Shown: positions 1 through 7,638, counted from the first letter of the stretch. The stretch: 13,031 bases of DNA from Sulfolobus sp. UBA167 (GCA_002495845.1 DAHF01000067.1:314-13344), one strand, 5' to 3'. Notes: generated by a model not told the origin, from the sequence alone. Numbers and translations: made by a program.

Positions 1-37
1 TTCAGAAGGAATAAAGTTAACTCAATTCACAATATCT

Positions 38-166
38 TCATTTTTTAGCCTCTAAAACAAGTTCGGCTACTTCTCTGAATCTAGAGTAATATTTGTTGTT
101 AACTTTCTCTACAAACCTTGTAATTCTAAGGAGCTCGAGAACATGGTGTATGACCTCTTTCTCCAT
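38..166 (-). CDS. Possible small protein, 42 residues, unknown function
   Basis: An open frame runs on the minus strand from ATG at 166-164 to TGA at 40-38. An in-frame TAA lies three codons upstream, so this ATG is the first possible start. The predicted peptide begins MEKEVIHHVLELL and ends in LVLEAKK. It is charged, rich in Leu, Val, Glu and Lys, lacks Pro and Gly, and could form one or two amphipathic helices. No domain is recognised. It lies 59 bases downstream of the tRNA-Asp gene on the same strand. No clear Shine-Dalgarno site or TATA box is seen, so it may be read from tRNA read-through or may not be a gene at all. The helical, low-complexity-free composition argues mildly for coding. 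Confidence 0.4.
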   Translation of the reverse strand: MEKEVIHHVLELLRITRFVEKVNNKYYSRFREVAELVLEAKK

Positions 167-205
167 CGGGCGTTACATTACCATCAATTTCTTTCAGAGA
201 TAATG

Positions 206-222
206 AAAAGAAAAACGTAAAA
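206..222 (-). terminator. T-rich terminator after tRNA-Asp
   Basis: On the minus strand, immediately downstream of the tRNA 3' end, the sequence reads TTTTACGTTTTTCTTTT. Archaeal RNA polymerase stops at such T tracts without needing a hairpin. The assignment rests on position and composition only. Confidence 0.45.
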
Positions 223-225
223 TAG

Positions 226-298
226 CGCCGCGGCCGGGATTTGAACCCGGGTCAGGGGCTCGACAGGCCCCCATCCTAGGCCACTAGACTACCACGGC
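226..298 (-). tRNA. tRNA-Asp (anticodon GTC)
   Basis: On the minus strand a complete 73-base cloverleaf can be folded. The acceptor stem pairs GCCGTGG with CCGCGGC (one G-T pair). The anticodon stem is GGGGC/GCCCC around the loop CTGTCGA, which places GTC at the anticodon and so reads aspartate codons. The T arm is CCGGG-TTCAAAT-CCCGG. The discriminator base is G and no CCA is encoded, as is usual in archaea. The length leaves no room for an intron. A strong TATA element lies upstream and a T-rich stretch downstream, so it looks like a functional single-gene unit. Confidence 0.95.
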
Positions 299-323
299 AA
301 CACAAATATCTTAATTTCTCTTC

Positions 324-334
324 TATATATAAAT
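324..334 (-). promoter_or_regulatory. Box A (TATA) of the tRNA-Asp promoter
   Basis: The minus strand reads ATTTATATATA, centred about 31 bases before the tRNA 5' end. With the usual archaeal spacing of about 26 bases this would place the start of transcription near 303, leaving a leader of about five bases. Confidence 0.65.
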
Positions 335-516
335 CTAACGAAGAATATAGGGCACAGATCTACCTTTGTTATTCCTTACCCAATAACATGTAATCTCAGT
401 AGACTAGGTGGAAAGAACGAAATAAATATATTAGTATCAGCGAATTGCTTTATTACAATACTAAGAATAAAGCCTTAGAAGTTATTATCTCTAAATTCAG
501 GAAAAAATTAATGCAT

Positions 517-540
517 TAGATAGGATTTGAACCACGGATT
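517..540 (-). other. tRNA 3'-end-like fragment, degenerate
   Basis: On the minus strand the segment contains GGTTCAAATCC, which is identical over 11 bases to the T arm of the intact tRNA-Asp gene (plus-strand GGATTTGAACC at 237-247 and again at 523-533). The outer T-stem positions do not pair, no matching 5' acceptor strand is found, and no valid anticodon arm precedes it. It is therefore not a working tRNA. The motif GGATTTGA is repeated at 523-530 and 536-543. It could be a decayed tRNA, the scar of an element that integrated in a tRNA gene, or chance. Confidence 0.2.
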
Positions 541-627
541 TGATAGGACTTGTAAAGTAATTTTACAATCAAGGCCTTCACGCGATTTCTTATCTCTCCA
601 TTGCCAAATAAAAGATAAGGCGAAGGG

Positions 628-643
628 AAAAAAATTAAAAAAT
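628..643 (-). terminator. T-tract terminator of the MFS gene
   Basis: The minus strand reads ATTTTTTAATTTTTTT starting 12 bases after the stop codon of the transporter gene. Two runs of six and seven T are typical of hairpin-independent termination in Sulfolobales. Confidence 0.6.
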
Positions 644-654
644 ACAATATATCT

Positions 655-2100
655 TTATTTTGTTGCTTCATAGCCATTAGCTTTCTTCTCGAACATCTCA
701 GCTATCTCCTCCACTGATAAGCCCTTCGTCTCAGGCACTGATGTCATGACGAAGACTACAGCTACTACCGACAATAAGGCAAATATTCCCATGCTGACCC
801 CCAATCCCACGCTCGAGTCCATGACTGGAAATATCTCGGTTATTGCGAAGTTAGCTATCCAATCTATGAATGCAACAGTAGCTGCCATCCTTCCTCTGAC
901 CTCTGTAGGGAAGTACTCTCCTTGTATCAGCCATCCAGTGCCTCCGACCCCGAAGGCGAAGAATATGATGAAACCTGAGAAGGCAACCATAAGCCCGATA
1001 GTCTTATCTATGCCAGAAGCTAAGACGAACGACGCAATTCCTAAGACCATGAATCCCGCCATGCCTGCGTAACCGAGTCTAGCGATCGACTTCCTACCGT
1101 AGGAATCGATGTACTTGAAACCTATATAAGTTGAAGCCACGTTAATTACCGCCAGGACTGTAGTTGCAAGTATCCCTACCTCTATTGTAGAGACCTCGCC
1201 TGAGGCTGAGAAGTATTTGGATAAGATTGTGGGCCCGTAGTAGAACGGAATGTTTATGCCCGTTATTTGCTGAAATACCATGAAAAGTCCAGCTATCAGG
1301 AGAGCCCTCTTGATCCCAGGGGTTATCTTTCCTTTCTTGGGTAGATTTATTCCCTTCAATTCGTCCTCGCTGACCTCTATACCCAACTTGGATAAATCGC
1401 TCCTGAGCTTTGAGAACTTACCTTTCTCTATCAACCACCTCGGTGACTCGGGCATTCTGAACCTGAAAGCTAAGCCTATCAGCGCTGGGATGGCCGCGAC
1501 CCCGAGCATGATCCTCCAATCCAGAGAAAAGGCATAAGAAGGTAGGGCGTAAAGCGTCGCTAGCCCCACCAAGTAAGCTGACAATATTCCTATCGTTATC
1601 ATCCACTGTTGCAATATAGAGAGAGATCCTCTCCTTGACTTAGGAGCATACTCAGCGATGTAAGCTGTAGCTATACCAGAGTCAGCTCCTACTGCCAACC
1701 CTATGAAAGTCCTGGCTACTAGGATCATGGGTACGTTTACGGTGAAAGCGGAGACTATTGCACCTATTGCGTAGATCGCTGCGTCTACTATAAGCATTGA
1801 TTTCCTTCCGAACTTATCGGTCACGGGGCCAGCTATTATAGCACCTACTGCGGCGCCTAGAGAAGCGCCTGCTACTAAGTATCCCTCGACTAAAGGTGAC
1901 GAAAGACCAGGAAATACGCTCTTCATTAGGTCGAGCGCTGACCCTATGTTTGACGTGTCATATCCGAAGAGGAATCCGCCTATTGTGGCGAGGATAGTCA
2001 GAGACCAATAAATCGAAGTTGTTGAGTGAGAGTCCAGTTTCTCTATTATAATATCCCTTTCCTTAGGCTGGGCCATGATATTAGTTATATTATTTAACAT
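655..2100 (-). CDS. MFS sugar-porter family transporter
   Basis: A 481-residue polytopic membrane protein of the major facilitator superfamily, sugar porter type. The family signatures are all present: GGFLFGYD at 41-48 in the first helix, DKFGRK at 95-100 in loop 2-3, AEYAPKSRRG at 149-158, PESPRW at 217-222 ending the first half, QQITGIN at 277-283 in helix 7, GRK at 335-337, PTEVRGR at 398-404 and PETKG at 456-460 after helix 12. Length and layout match the family norm of twelve helices with a central cytoplasmic loop (about 223-263). It probably imports a monosaccharide or similar polyol with protons across the plasma membrane; the substrate cannot be read from sequence. It is a single-gene unit with its own terminator. 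The true start may be codon 9 (ATG at 2076), because the TATA box at 2101-2107 sits about 28 bases before it, as expected for a leaderless mRNA. Confidence 0.9.
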   Translation of the reverse strand: MLNNITNIMAQPKERDIIIEKLDSHSTTSIYWSLTILATIGGFLFGYDTSNIGSALDLMKSVFPGLSSPLVEGYLVAGASLGAAVGAIIAGPVTDKFGRKSMLIVDAAIYAIGAIVSAFTVNVPMILVARTFIGLAVGADSGIATAYIAEYAPKSRRGSLSILQQWMITIGILSAYLVGLATLYALPSYAFSLDWRIMLGVAAIPALIGLAFRFRMPESPRWLIEKGKFSKLRSDLSKLGIEVSEDELKGINLPKKGKITPGIKRALLIAGLFMVFQQITGINIPFYYGPTILSKYFSASGEVSTIEVGILATTVLAVINVASTYIGFKYIDSYGRKSIARLGYAGMAGFMVLGIASFVLASGIDKTIGLMVAFSGFIIFFAFGVGGTGWLIQGEYFPTEVRGRMAATVAFIDWIANFAITEIFPVMDSSVGLGVSMGIFALLSVVAVVFVMTSVPETKGLSVEEIAEMFEKKANGYEATK

Positions 2101-2114
2101 ATTTAAACTTACTT
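2101..2114 (-). promoter_or_regulatory. BRE/TATA of the MFS transporter gene
   Basis: The minus strand reads AAGTAAG followed by TTTAAAT, directly abutting the first ATG. Its centre is about 28 bases upstream of the second in-frame ATG at 2076, which favours leaderless transcription from that codon. A second, weaker AT-rich element lies at about 2141-2158. Confidence 0.45.
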
Positions 2115-2397
2115 TAGTTTGCTAATACCCTATAGGTGAACTTATACTTTTTTATTAATGTATGGAAGAAATTAAGAAAAATACTTGATTTTGTTGATAG
2201 AAAAAAGTAAATTAATAATTACGCCTCTGAACCTCCTTGACATTTCTGATGACAAGGACGAAGATCAGGTGAAATAGGAACTAGATCTATGTAGTTTGAA
2301 AAAAGTCCCAAATTGAAGGAAAAACCTAAATGTGCACAAAGAAATTTATAACAAAAATTCAATGTTGTCGTCTTTGTCCTCCTTTCACTATTTCAGA

Positions 2398-2420
2398 CCA
2401 TTTAACCTAAATGGGGTTAA
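2398..2420. repeat. Two mutually exclusive hairpins
   Basis: CCATTTA (2398-2404) pairs perfectly with TAAATGG (2408-2414) around a 3-base loop. TTAACC (2402-2407) pairs perfectly with GGTTAA (2415-2420) around a 7-base loop. The two helices share bases, so only one can form at a time. No gene is closely associated and the function is unknown. Confidence 0.35.
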
Positions 2421-2460
2421 GGGTTGAAAGTTCCTTACGCAGGGGATGGATAGCTCCTAG

Positions 2461-2622
2461 AATAGTTTATTAGTAACATATGGATCAAGGCTGGAAGAGC
2501 TGAATCGGTACAAAGATGGGGAACTACAGTGTGGAGAGCGAATACTCCCTAACAACACGTGGCATCACAGAACGGTTCTATGGAACCTCGTGAAGAAGTT
2601 GCTCAGAGAAGGAAAATCGTAA
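2461..2622 (+). pseudogene. Start-less coding-like fragment, possible gene remnant
   Basis: After a TAG at 2458-2460 an open frame of 53 codons runs to TAA at 2620-2622. Its product contains LEELNRYKDGELQCGERILP and then NNTWHHRTVLWNLVKKLLRE. The composition looks like a folded helical protein end, but no ATG, GTG or TTG occurs in frame before codon 44. It therefore looks like the 3' end of a gene whose beginning has been lost. Position in a gap with a shift in base composition suggests a decayed mobile or accessory gene. I do not recognise the family, and chance openness cannot be excluded. Confidence 0.25.
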
Positions 2623-2668
2623 GGAGAGGATACCCGTGAGGGGGATAGTTCACAGGTAAATAGAAACG

Positions 2669-4504
2669 CTAAAGCTTGATCAACTTATTTATTCCTCTGT
2701 AGACCTCAGCGTTGCTCCAAGCTTGTGCTATGCACCCCCTTGGTTTATAAGGAGGGACGTCGTCGAAAATCTCCGGCAGATAACCCCCGTTTTTCTCTGC
2801 TAAAGAGAGGAGGGGCCTGAGTTGGTCTATCAACAACTTCAGCATTATCTGGTTGCTCTCAATCCTTATTTTTGCGTCTATGAAGCTCCCCAACAACCAA
2901 GGCCATATTGGGCCATTGTGGTAAGCGCTATCCCTCGACGCTCTGTCCCCCTTATACACGGGTCTATAGTCCGGAGAATTTCTAGACAGAGAACTAAGGC
3001 CATAAGGCCTGAAGAGAGAGTCCTCTACTGCGTTTACAACTTTCTTGGCTAAGTCTCCCTCAACTATAGGGAAAGGAAGTGACACTGCAAGTATCTGGTT
3101 AGGCCTGAGCGATCTGTCCGGCCTTCCTTCCCAGTCTATTACGTCGTGGAGGTAGTTCTCACCTCTGAAGGCGGACAGGAAGGACTCCTTAGTTTTTTCA
3201 GCCATCTGGACATACCTTTCGTCGCCTTGTTCCAAGATCTTGGAGAGGAAGTCCATCTCCATCAAGGCGTTATACCACAAGGCGTTGACTTCGACCGCTG
3301 CTCCCTCTCTCGGGGTTACTATGACTCCGTCATACTGTGCGTCCATCCAAGTCCTGGGAGCTCCTCGGTGGAAAATCAAACCTTCCTTGTTGTAGACTAT
3401 CCCGTTACCTTTGCCGTACCATTCGATTACGTCTTCCATTTTATCAAATACCTGCTTTACCAAATCCTTATCATGAGTATAAGTATAGTACCTATAGACC
3501 GCGTTTATCCCCCACAGAGAGACATCTACACCTCTGTAAACGGGCTCACCGTTGTAGTCTATGAAGCTGTTTGGCAACATCCCTTTCTCTTCCTCGAGGA
3601 AGTACCTCTTTATTATGTCTGAGGCCTCCTTAGTACCCCCGTTCATGAGGAGGGCCCCTTCCATTGACACGAAGGTGTCCCTGCCCCACTCGTCGAACCA
3701 GTGGTATCCGGCTATAAGGGCCCATCCTTTGTCTCCCTTCACGAGGAAGTCCAACGACGATTCCCCCAAGAGCTTCACGGGGTCCCTGTGCATCACCTTG
3801 AGGGGCATGGGGCTAGGTCTCTCACCGCTGTAAGCGTGGATGACAAGCTGATTTGAGCTGGAATACACGCAAAAAGGGTTGTAGAGGTCCTCTTGGTAGT
3901 TAGACCCGTTCTCCTTGTCGAGCTTATACATGAAGTTATAATACCAGTATCCTGTTGGCTCTATCTTATTGTCTCCTTCTATCTCCATGGTCAAGATTCG
4001 CTTGTTCTCGAAGAGGATGTTTATCCTGTCCCCCTGGGTTTCCATCATGAAGAACCCACGTCCGCTCTTCCAAGTCAAGTGGTGGCTCCTATAGGTTAAA
4101 AGTGGGCACACCCTGAAGGTTCCCTTAGTTGACTTGTAGGTTATGTCTACTGCGTTGTAGAACTTGTTTACAACCAGAGTCTTCTCCACGTCAACCGTGC
4201 CGTACTCGTAGTACCATCTGACGTAGTTGCTCCCTCTCTCGAACCTAGTTATGAACTTGTAGCCGTCAGGGTAGAATCCTCCCACGTAATGGTTAGTGTT
4301 CAAGGGTACTTCCTCCTTTCCCAACCTCAGGAAGTCCTCGAACTTTGAGAGAATCAGAAACCTGAAGTGAGGTGGGTTCTGCGGTACGACCAGAAAACCG
4401 TGGTAAGTCCTGGAGTTGACCCCGCACACCGTTGAAGAGGAGTATCCCCCTGTCCTGGTCGGAATGATCCATTCTTTGTCTTCGCAGTCGTCTGGGAGGA
4501 TCAT
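2669..4504 (-). CDS. Amylo-alpha-1,6-glucosidase (glycogen debranching enzyme, GH133-like)
   Basis: A 611-residue cytoplasmic enzyme expected to hydrolyse alpha-1,6 branch points of glycogen-type glucan. The N-terminal GDE_N-like domain (about 1-240) carries the family hallmark TRTGGYSSST at 16-25 and NSRTYHGFLV at 30-39. The C-terminal (alpha/alpha)6 catalytic domain (about 260-611) has GYHWFDEWGRDTF at 266-278, TWMDA at 385-389, HNGPIWPWLLG at 529-539, LPEIFDD at 576-582 and QAWSNAE at 594-600. Asp388 and Glu578 are good candidates for catalytic acids, by analogy with related clan members. The length is normal for the short archaeal/bacterial form, which lacks the 4-alpha-glucanotransferase half of eukaryotic debranching enzymes. 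The ATG lies 11 bases after the glucoamylase stop, so it is the third gene of the minus-strand operon. No Shine-Dalgarno site is seen. Confidence 0.92.
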   Translation of the reverse strand: MILPDDCEDKEWIIPTRTGGYSSSTVCGVNSRTYHGFLVVPQNPPHFRFLILSKFEDFLRLGKEEVPLNTNHYVGGFYPDGYKFITRFERGSNYVRWYYEYGTVDVEKTLVVNKFYNAVDITYKSTKGTFRVCPLLTYRSHHLTWKSGRGFFMMETQGDRINILFENKRILTMEIEGDNKIEPTGYWYYNFMYKLDKENGSNYQEDLYNPFCVYSSSNQLVIHAYSGERPSPMPLKVMHRDPVKLLGESSLDFLVKGDKGWALIAGYHWFDEWGRDTFVSMEGALLMNGGTKEASDIIKRYFLEEEKGMLPNSFIDYNGEPVYRGVDVSLWGINAVYRYYTYTHDKDLVKQVFDKMEDVIEWYGKGNGIVYNKEGLIFHRGAPRTWMDAQYDGVIVTPREGAAVEVNALWYNALMEMDFLSKILEQGDERYVQMAEKTKESFLSAFRGENYLHDVIDWEGRPDRSLRPNQILAVSLPFPIVEGDLAKKVVNAVEDSLFRPYGLSSLSRNSPDYRPVYKGDRASRDSAYHNGPIWPWLLGSFIDAKIRIESNQIMLKLLIDQLRPLLSLAEKNGGYLPEIFDDVPPYKPRGCIAQAWSNAEVYRGINKLIKL

Positions 4505-4515
4505 GTTTTGTTCTA

Positions 4516-6369
4516 TTAATTCTTCATAGCCTTGTTAATAGCTATTATGTACTCAGCGTGAGACCAGATAAGGGGGGTTACTGATGTAGGCTCCCCAGTC
4601 TCCGGGTCGACCTGCTCCGGGAGTAGTCCAGAGGAGATCGCCCTGGACGAGACCCAGTCTATGTATTCCCTAGCTTTCTCAACCTTTCCTAGGTCTGCGT
4701 AGTACTCAGCTAACCAGAGCGTGGTGATTATCCACGGGTTTGGATCCTTCTTCCTCCTCTGGTAAAAGTCGTTCTCGTACCTGACTATCCCTCCGTTGAC
4801 CTTGAGCTTGCTTTCAATCTCTTGTACAGTCCTCACCATTATAGGGTCGTCTGGCTTTACCATGCCGAAGAAATACGGCGCGTACATGCTCGCATCTATT
4901 ACCATGTCCTTCTCGCCGTGTTCATCTATCCTCCTTATGAACCTACCGTTGTTAACCATCCTCTTCATTGCAACTTCCTTCATGGACGTGGCTACCTCTA
5001 TAGAGTCCTCTGCGAGCACCTCGTCTCCCATAGCCTTGGCTAACCGCGCTCCCTTCTGGAGTGCACCGTAGACTGTGGCAACCGTGAATGTATGAATCCC
5101 GTACCTCTCTTCCCAGAGATCGAAGGAAGGCTTAGGTAGTCCTTCTTCCATATAGTCCATGAGGAACTTCATAGACCTTTTCACGAACTTCTTATAGGGC
5201 TTCTCTATCTCGTCTACGTCTTCAACAGCCTCGAAGTGCGTACCCATGAGCCAGATAGGCAACGCGGTCTCGTCCTCCTGTATTGGGTATATAGGCTTTC
5301 CGTCCATCACCCACGGGTGCCACGAGCTCGCTAAGCTACCGTCTGGGTTGTACTTGTGGTAAAAGAAACCTTCGTTGCTAGTTATGCACTCCATGAAATT
5401 GAGGTGTCTATTGACGAGCTCTCTGTAACCTGCGATCTCTAAGGCGTAGGCAGCGTAGGCGCAGTCGCGCGGCCAACAGTACTGATAGGAGTCAGCATAT
5501 ACCTTGACGAAGGAGTAGTCAGACGAAGCTATCAGGCTTCCCCTGCCATCCATGTGGTTCCTCACAGCCAACAGACTAACGTTGTAAAGTTTCCTCAACT
5601 TGTCCTCTGTGAACTTGAATGAGGTTTTAGAGAGCCAGTTCTTCCAGAACATATAGCTTAATGTGAAGGAAGTCTCTACTTGAGCGAAGTTCACCTTCCT
5701 CAACGTCCTTCTGAGGTCTTCGAGCTCCCTGGAGAAGGATATCGTAAAGTATGCCTTCGAGAAGCTGTTAGCATCTATCGTGAGGTTAACTGCCACCGCT
5801 GAATTCACGTCCCCATTAGCTATGGTTCCCCCGTCTAGCTTTCCATCGTAAACGTCATACATAAGGTCACCCTTTGAGATTTGATATTCCTCAGTGAAAG
5901 ACGAGGTTGAGAAAAGCTTCACTCCTATGTACCTCTTAGCCTTATAGTGTATTACGGACTGCGTCAAAGGGTCGTAAAACCCGGTGTCCCCGAAGGACGA
6001 AGCATACAAGTTGAAGTTGTTCACGAAGAACAGTTTAACGTCCCTTCTCTCGGCAGAGTAGTTGAACACCTTTATCAAGGAGTATAGCGTGTTCTCCTCG
6101 TTGTCAAGGAAGTAGTATGTCAGCATTGATACCTTGAGCTTCTCGGAGCTCAGCCTAGCCTCAACAATGTTCGTGGAGTCGAGATATCCCACCTCAGTCT
6201 TCCATTCATCGTCCACGCTCGTCAAACCTTCGCTGAACACGGCATACCTTATAGGCTCTCCTGAGGTCTGGTTCTCCATTCCGACATAAGGATAATACAA
6301 ATCTACTATCCTTCCCTTCTCATCCACGTTAACAAGCAGGTTGCCGTTTCCTAAGCTCGCTACCCTCAT
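4516..6369 (-). CDS. Glucoamylase (glucan 1,4-alpha-glucosidase, GH15)
   Basis: A 617-residue exo-acting enzyme that releases glucose from non-reducing ends of alpha-glucans. An N-terminal beta-sandwich domain (about 1-240) leads into an (alpha/alpha)6 barrel (about 250-617), the layout of prokaryotic GH15 enzymes. Visible motifs are YCWPRDCAYA at 297-306, DLWEERYG at 417-424, LPEQVDPETG at 583-592 and PLIWSHAEYI at 599-608. By comparison with fungal and clostridial glucoamylases, Glu420 should be the general acid and Glu585 the general base; both are present. There is no signal peptide, so it probably acts on intracellular glycogen, as known for Sulfolobus glucoamylase. The ATG is 4 bases after the upstream nucleotidyltransferase stop, with GTGA just before it as a weak ribosome site. 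It is the middle gene of the degradative operon. Confidence 0.93.
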   Translation of the reverse strand: MRVASLGNGNLLVNVDEKGRIVDLYYPYVGMENQTSGEPIRYAVFSEGLTSVDDEWKTEVGYLDSTNIVEARLSSEKLKVSMLTYYFLDNEENTLYSLIKVFNYSAERRDVKLFFVNNFNLYASSFGDTGFYDPLTQSVIHYKAKRYIGVKLFSTSSFTEEYQISKGDLMYDVYDGKLDGGTIANGDVNSAVAVNLTIDANSFSKAYFTISFSRELEDLRRTLRKVNFAQVETSFTLSYMFWKNWLSKTSFKFTEDKLRKLYNVSLLAVRNHMDGRGSLIASSDYSFVKVYADSYQYCWPRDCAYAAYALEIAGYRELVNRHLNFMECITSNEGFFYHKYNPDGSLASSWHPWVMDGKPIYPIQEDETALPIWLMGTHFEAVEDVDEIEKPYKKFVKRSMKFLMDYMEEGLPKPSFDLWEERYGIHTFTVATVYGALQKGARLAKAMGDEVLAEDSIEVATSMKEVAMKRMVNNGRFIRRIDEHGEKDMVIDASMYAPYFFGMVKPDDPIMVRTVQEIESKLKVNGGIVRYENDFYQRRKKDPNPWIITTLWLAEYYADLGKVEKAREYIDWVSSRAISSGLLPEQVDPETGEPTSVTPLIWSHAEYIIAINKAMKN

Positions 6370-6373
6370 GGTT

Positions 6374-7633
6374 TCACGTCAGTACAGTGTCGTTCATCTT
6401 GCTTCCTTCGTTCACTACTTTATGCGGATAGATCCTCGACCTAGTTAGTTCGACTCCGCCCATGATCACAACGTCGTCACCGATCACGCTGTTTATCACC
6501 TTCACGGGCTTACCATGAGTGGACCTGATCTCCACGTGCCTACCTATGATTGAGTCCTCTATCACGGCGCCGTCGCCAACGTATACCCTGTCCATGACCG
6601 AGGAATTAATAACTTTCACTCCCTTCCCAAGGATGGTGAAGTTGTCTATCGAAGAATTCTCGATGTGTGTTTCCTCGTTCACTTGGCAGTGCCTGCCTAT
6701 GAGGACGTTACCCTCTATTGAGATCTTACCCTTCTTGTACTTATTCCTTATGACGTTCCTCCTCCTGACTGAGTCTGGACTCGTACCCTGAACGAATATC
6801 CTCTTCTCTCTGTCTATCCTTATGCCTTCTATTTCACTGTCCGGCAGTTCCCTTAAGAGGGTCAACATAGCGTCCAGATATCTGTCGGGAGTCCCTACGT
6901 CGAACCATATGTCCTCGGTGACGTAACCGTAAACGGGGTAACCCTTCCTTATGAGGAAGGGTATTACGTCGTTGCCAAAGTCCATTTTGCCCTGCTTCAG
7001 CATCTCAGTCATTTCGTTGGACTTGAAGACCTTCCTTATCTCGGGCGATAGTATATATATCCCCGTGTTTATCAGGTTCGACGGCGCGTCCTCAGGTCTC
7101 TTGGGCTTCTCTACGAACCTCTTTATCACCATGTCCTTGTCCACGTCTGCGACGCCGAACTCCCTCACGTCCTCGCTCTTCTTGAGCACGATAGTCATCA
7201 TCGCTTTCCTCTCGTCGTGGTACTCCAAGGCTTTCCTCACGTCCATCCTAAAGATGTTGTCGCCTTGTATTACGAGGACTGGCTCTTCTATCCTGTAGTA
7301 CTCCATGTTTATTCTCACTGAATCTGCGTTACCGACGCTGTCCACACGTGGCTGATACTTGAAGTGAATTCTTGGTTTTATTCTATGTCTAGCTGAGAAA
7401 CCTACCCCTTCCTTGAAAGTGTCAAAGAGGGATCTGTAATTGATGTAACCTTTCACGCCGAATATGAACTCCTTCAATCCCTGGGACGCGAGCTCTGCTA
7501 TTGGAAACTCTATCAAAGGTCTGTTGAGCAACCTCACTGTAGCCTTTGAAGTCTCTATGGTCAGAGGCCTGAGCCTAGTCGCCTCACCGCCTATCGGGAC
7601 AACTACTTTTACATCGGAAAGACTCCAGTTCAT
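6374..7633 (-). CDS. Sugar-1-phosphate nucleotidyltransferase with left-handed beta-helix tail
   Basis: A 419-residue enzyme that joins a nucleotide to a sugar 1-phosphate. The N-terminal Rossmann-like domain (about 8-260) shows GGEATRLRPLT at 15-25, Lys30, the metal-binding GDN at 124-126, EKP at 175-177, NTGIY at 189-193 and WFDVGTPDRY at 243-252. The C-terminal part (about 300-410) has hexapeptide repeats such as VYVGDGAVIEDSIIGRH, typical of a left-handed beta-helix oligomerisation region. The first motif has Ala where most members have the second Gly of GGxGTR, and the usual PKP is replaced by SKA while the Lys is kept. Placement beside a glycogen synthase suggests that it makes ADP-glucose or another NDP-glucose; mannose-1-phosphate guanylyltransferase cannot be excluded. 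The ATG lies 26 bases after a TATA box, so the mRNA is probably leaderless. Confidence 0.88.
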   Translation of the reverse strand: MNWSLSDVKVVVPIGGEATRLRPLTIETSKATVRLLNRPLIEFPIAELASQGLKEFIFGVKGYINYRSLFDTFKEGVGFSARHRIKPRIHFKYQPRVDSVGNADSVRINMEYYRIEEPVLVIQGDNIFRMDVRKALEYHDERKAMMTIVLKKSEDVREFGVADVDKDMVIKRFVEKPKRPEDAPSNLINTGIYILSPEIRKVFKSNEMTEMLKQGKMDFGNDVIPFLIRKGYPVYGYVTEDIWFDVGTPDRYLDAMLTLLRELPDSEIEGIRIDREKRIFVQGTSPDSVRRRNVIRNKYKKGKISIEGNVLIGRHCQVNEETHIENSSIDNFTILGKGVKVINSSVMDRVYVGDGAVIEDSIIGRHVEIRSTHGKPVKVINSVIGDDVVIMGGVELTRSRIYPHKVVNEGSKMNDTVLT

Positions 7634-7638
7634 GATTG

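Larger units (their letters stand above)
335..654. other. AT-rich intergenic region with no gene seen
   Basis: No convincing reading frame is present on either strand. Visible structure is limited to three items. There is an inverted repeat TTAGTAT/ATACTAA at 431-437 and 458-464. There is a 7-base-pair hairpin at 550-568 (TTGTAAA, loop GTAAT, TTTACAA). There is also a tRNA T-arm-like remnant at 517-540. The right edge contains the terminator of the MFS gene. Confidence 0.6.
2101..2668. other. Gene-poor gap between transporter and glycogen block
   Basis: This 568-base stretch has no complete gene. The part up to about 2360 is AT-rich with only short frames. Two overlapping hairpins lie at 2398-2420. 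The part from about 2440 to 2660 has a base composition closer to coding DNA and holds the fragment described at 2461-2622. Next to the debranching gene the minus strand carries only a weak TTTCTATTT, so its termination signal is uncertain. Confidence 0.5.

Noticed and set aside
511..604. Complete second tRNA gene on the minus strand
   Set aside because: The T stem does not pair beyond two bases, the 5' acceptor strand is missing, and the only loop that could be an anticodon lacks U33.
746..1072. 108-codon plus-strand frame
   Set aside because: It is antisense to the MFS transporter, whose signatures span the whole interval. The product is a Thr/Pro/Met-rich shadow.
2225..2270. C/D box guide RNA candidate (CTGA and CTGATGA)
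   Set aside because: The boxes are in the wrong order, and no D box follows the C box at a suitable distance.
2402..2430. CRISPR-like end GGTTGAAAG
   Set aside because: Sulfolobales CRISPR repeats often end in TTGAAAG, but only a single copy is present, with no spacing pattern or leader.
3146..3622. 158-codon open frame on the plus strand
   Set aside because: It lies wholly antisense to the debranching enzyme gene, whose domain motifs are clear. The product shows no family motif and reflects complementary codon bias.
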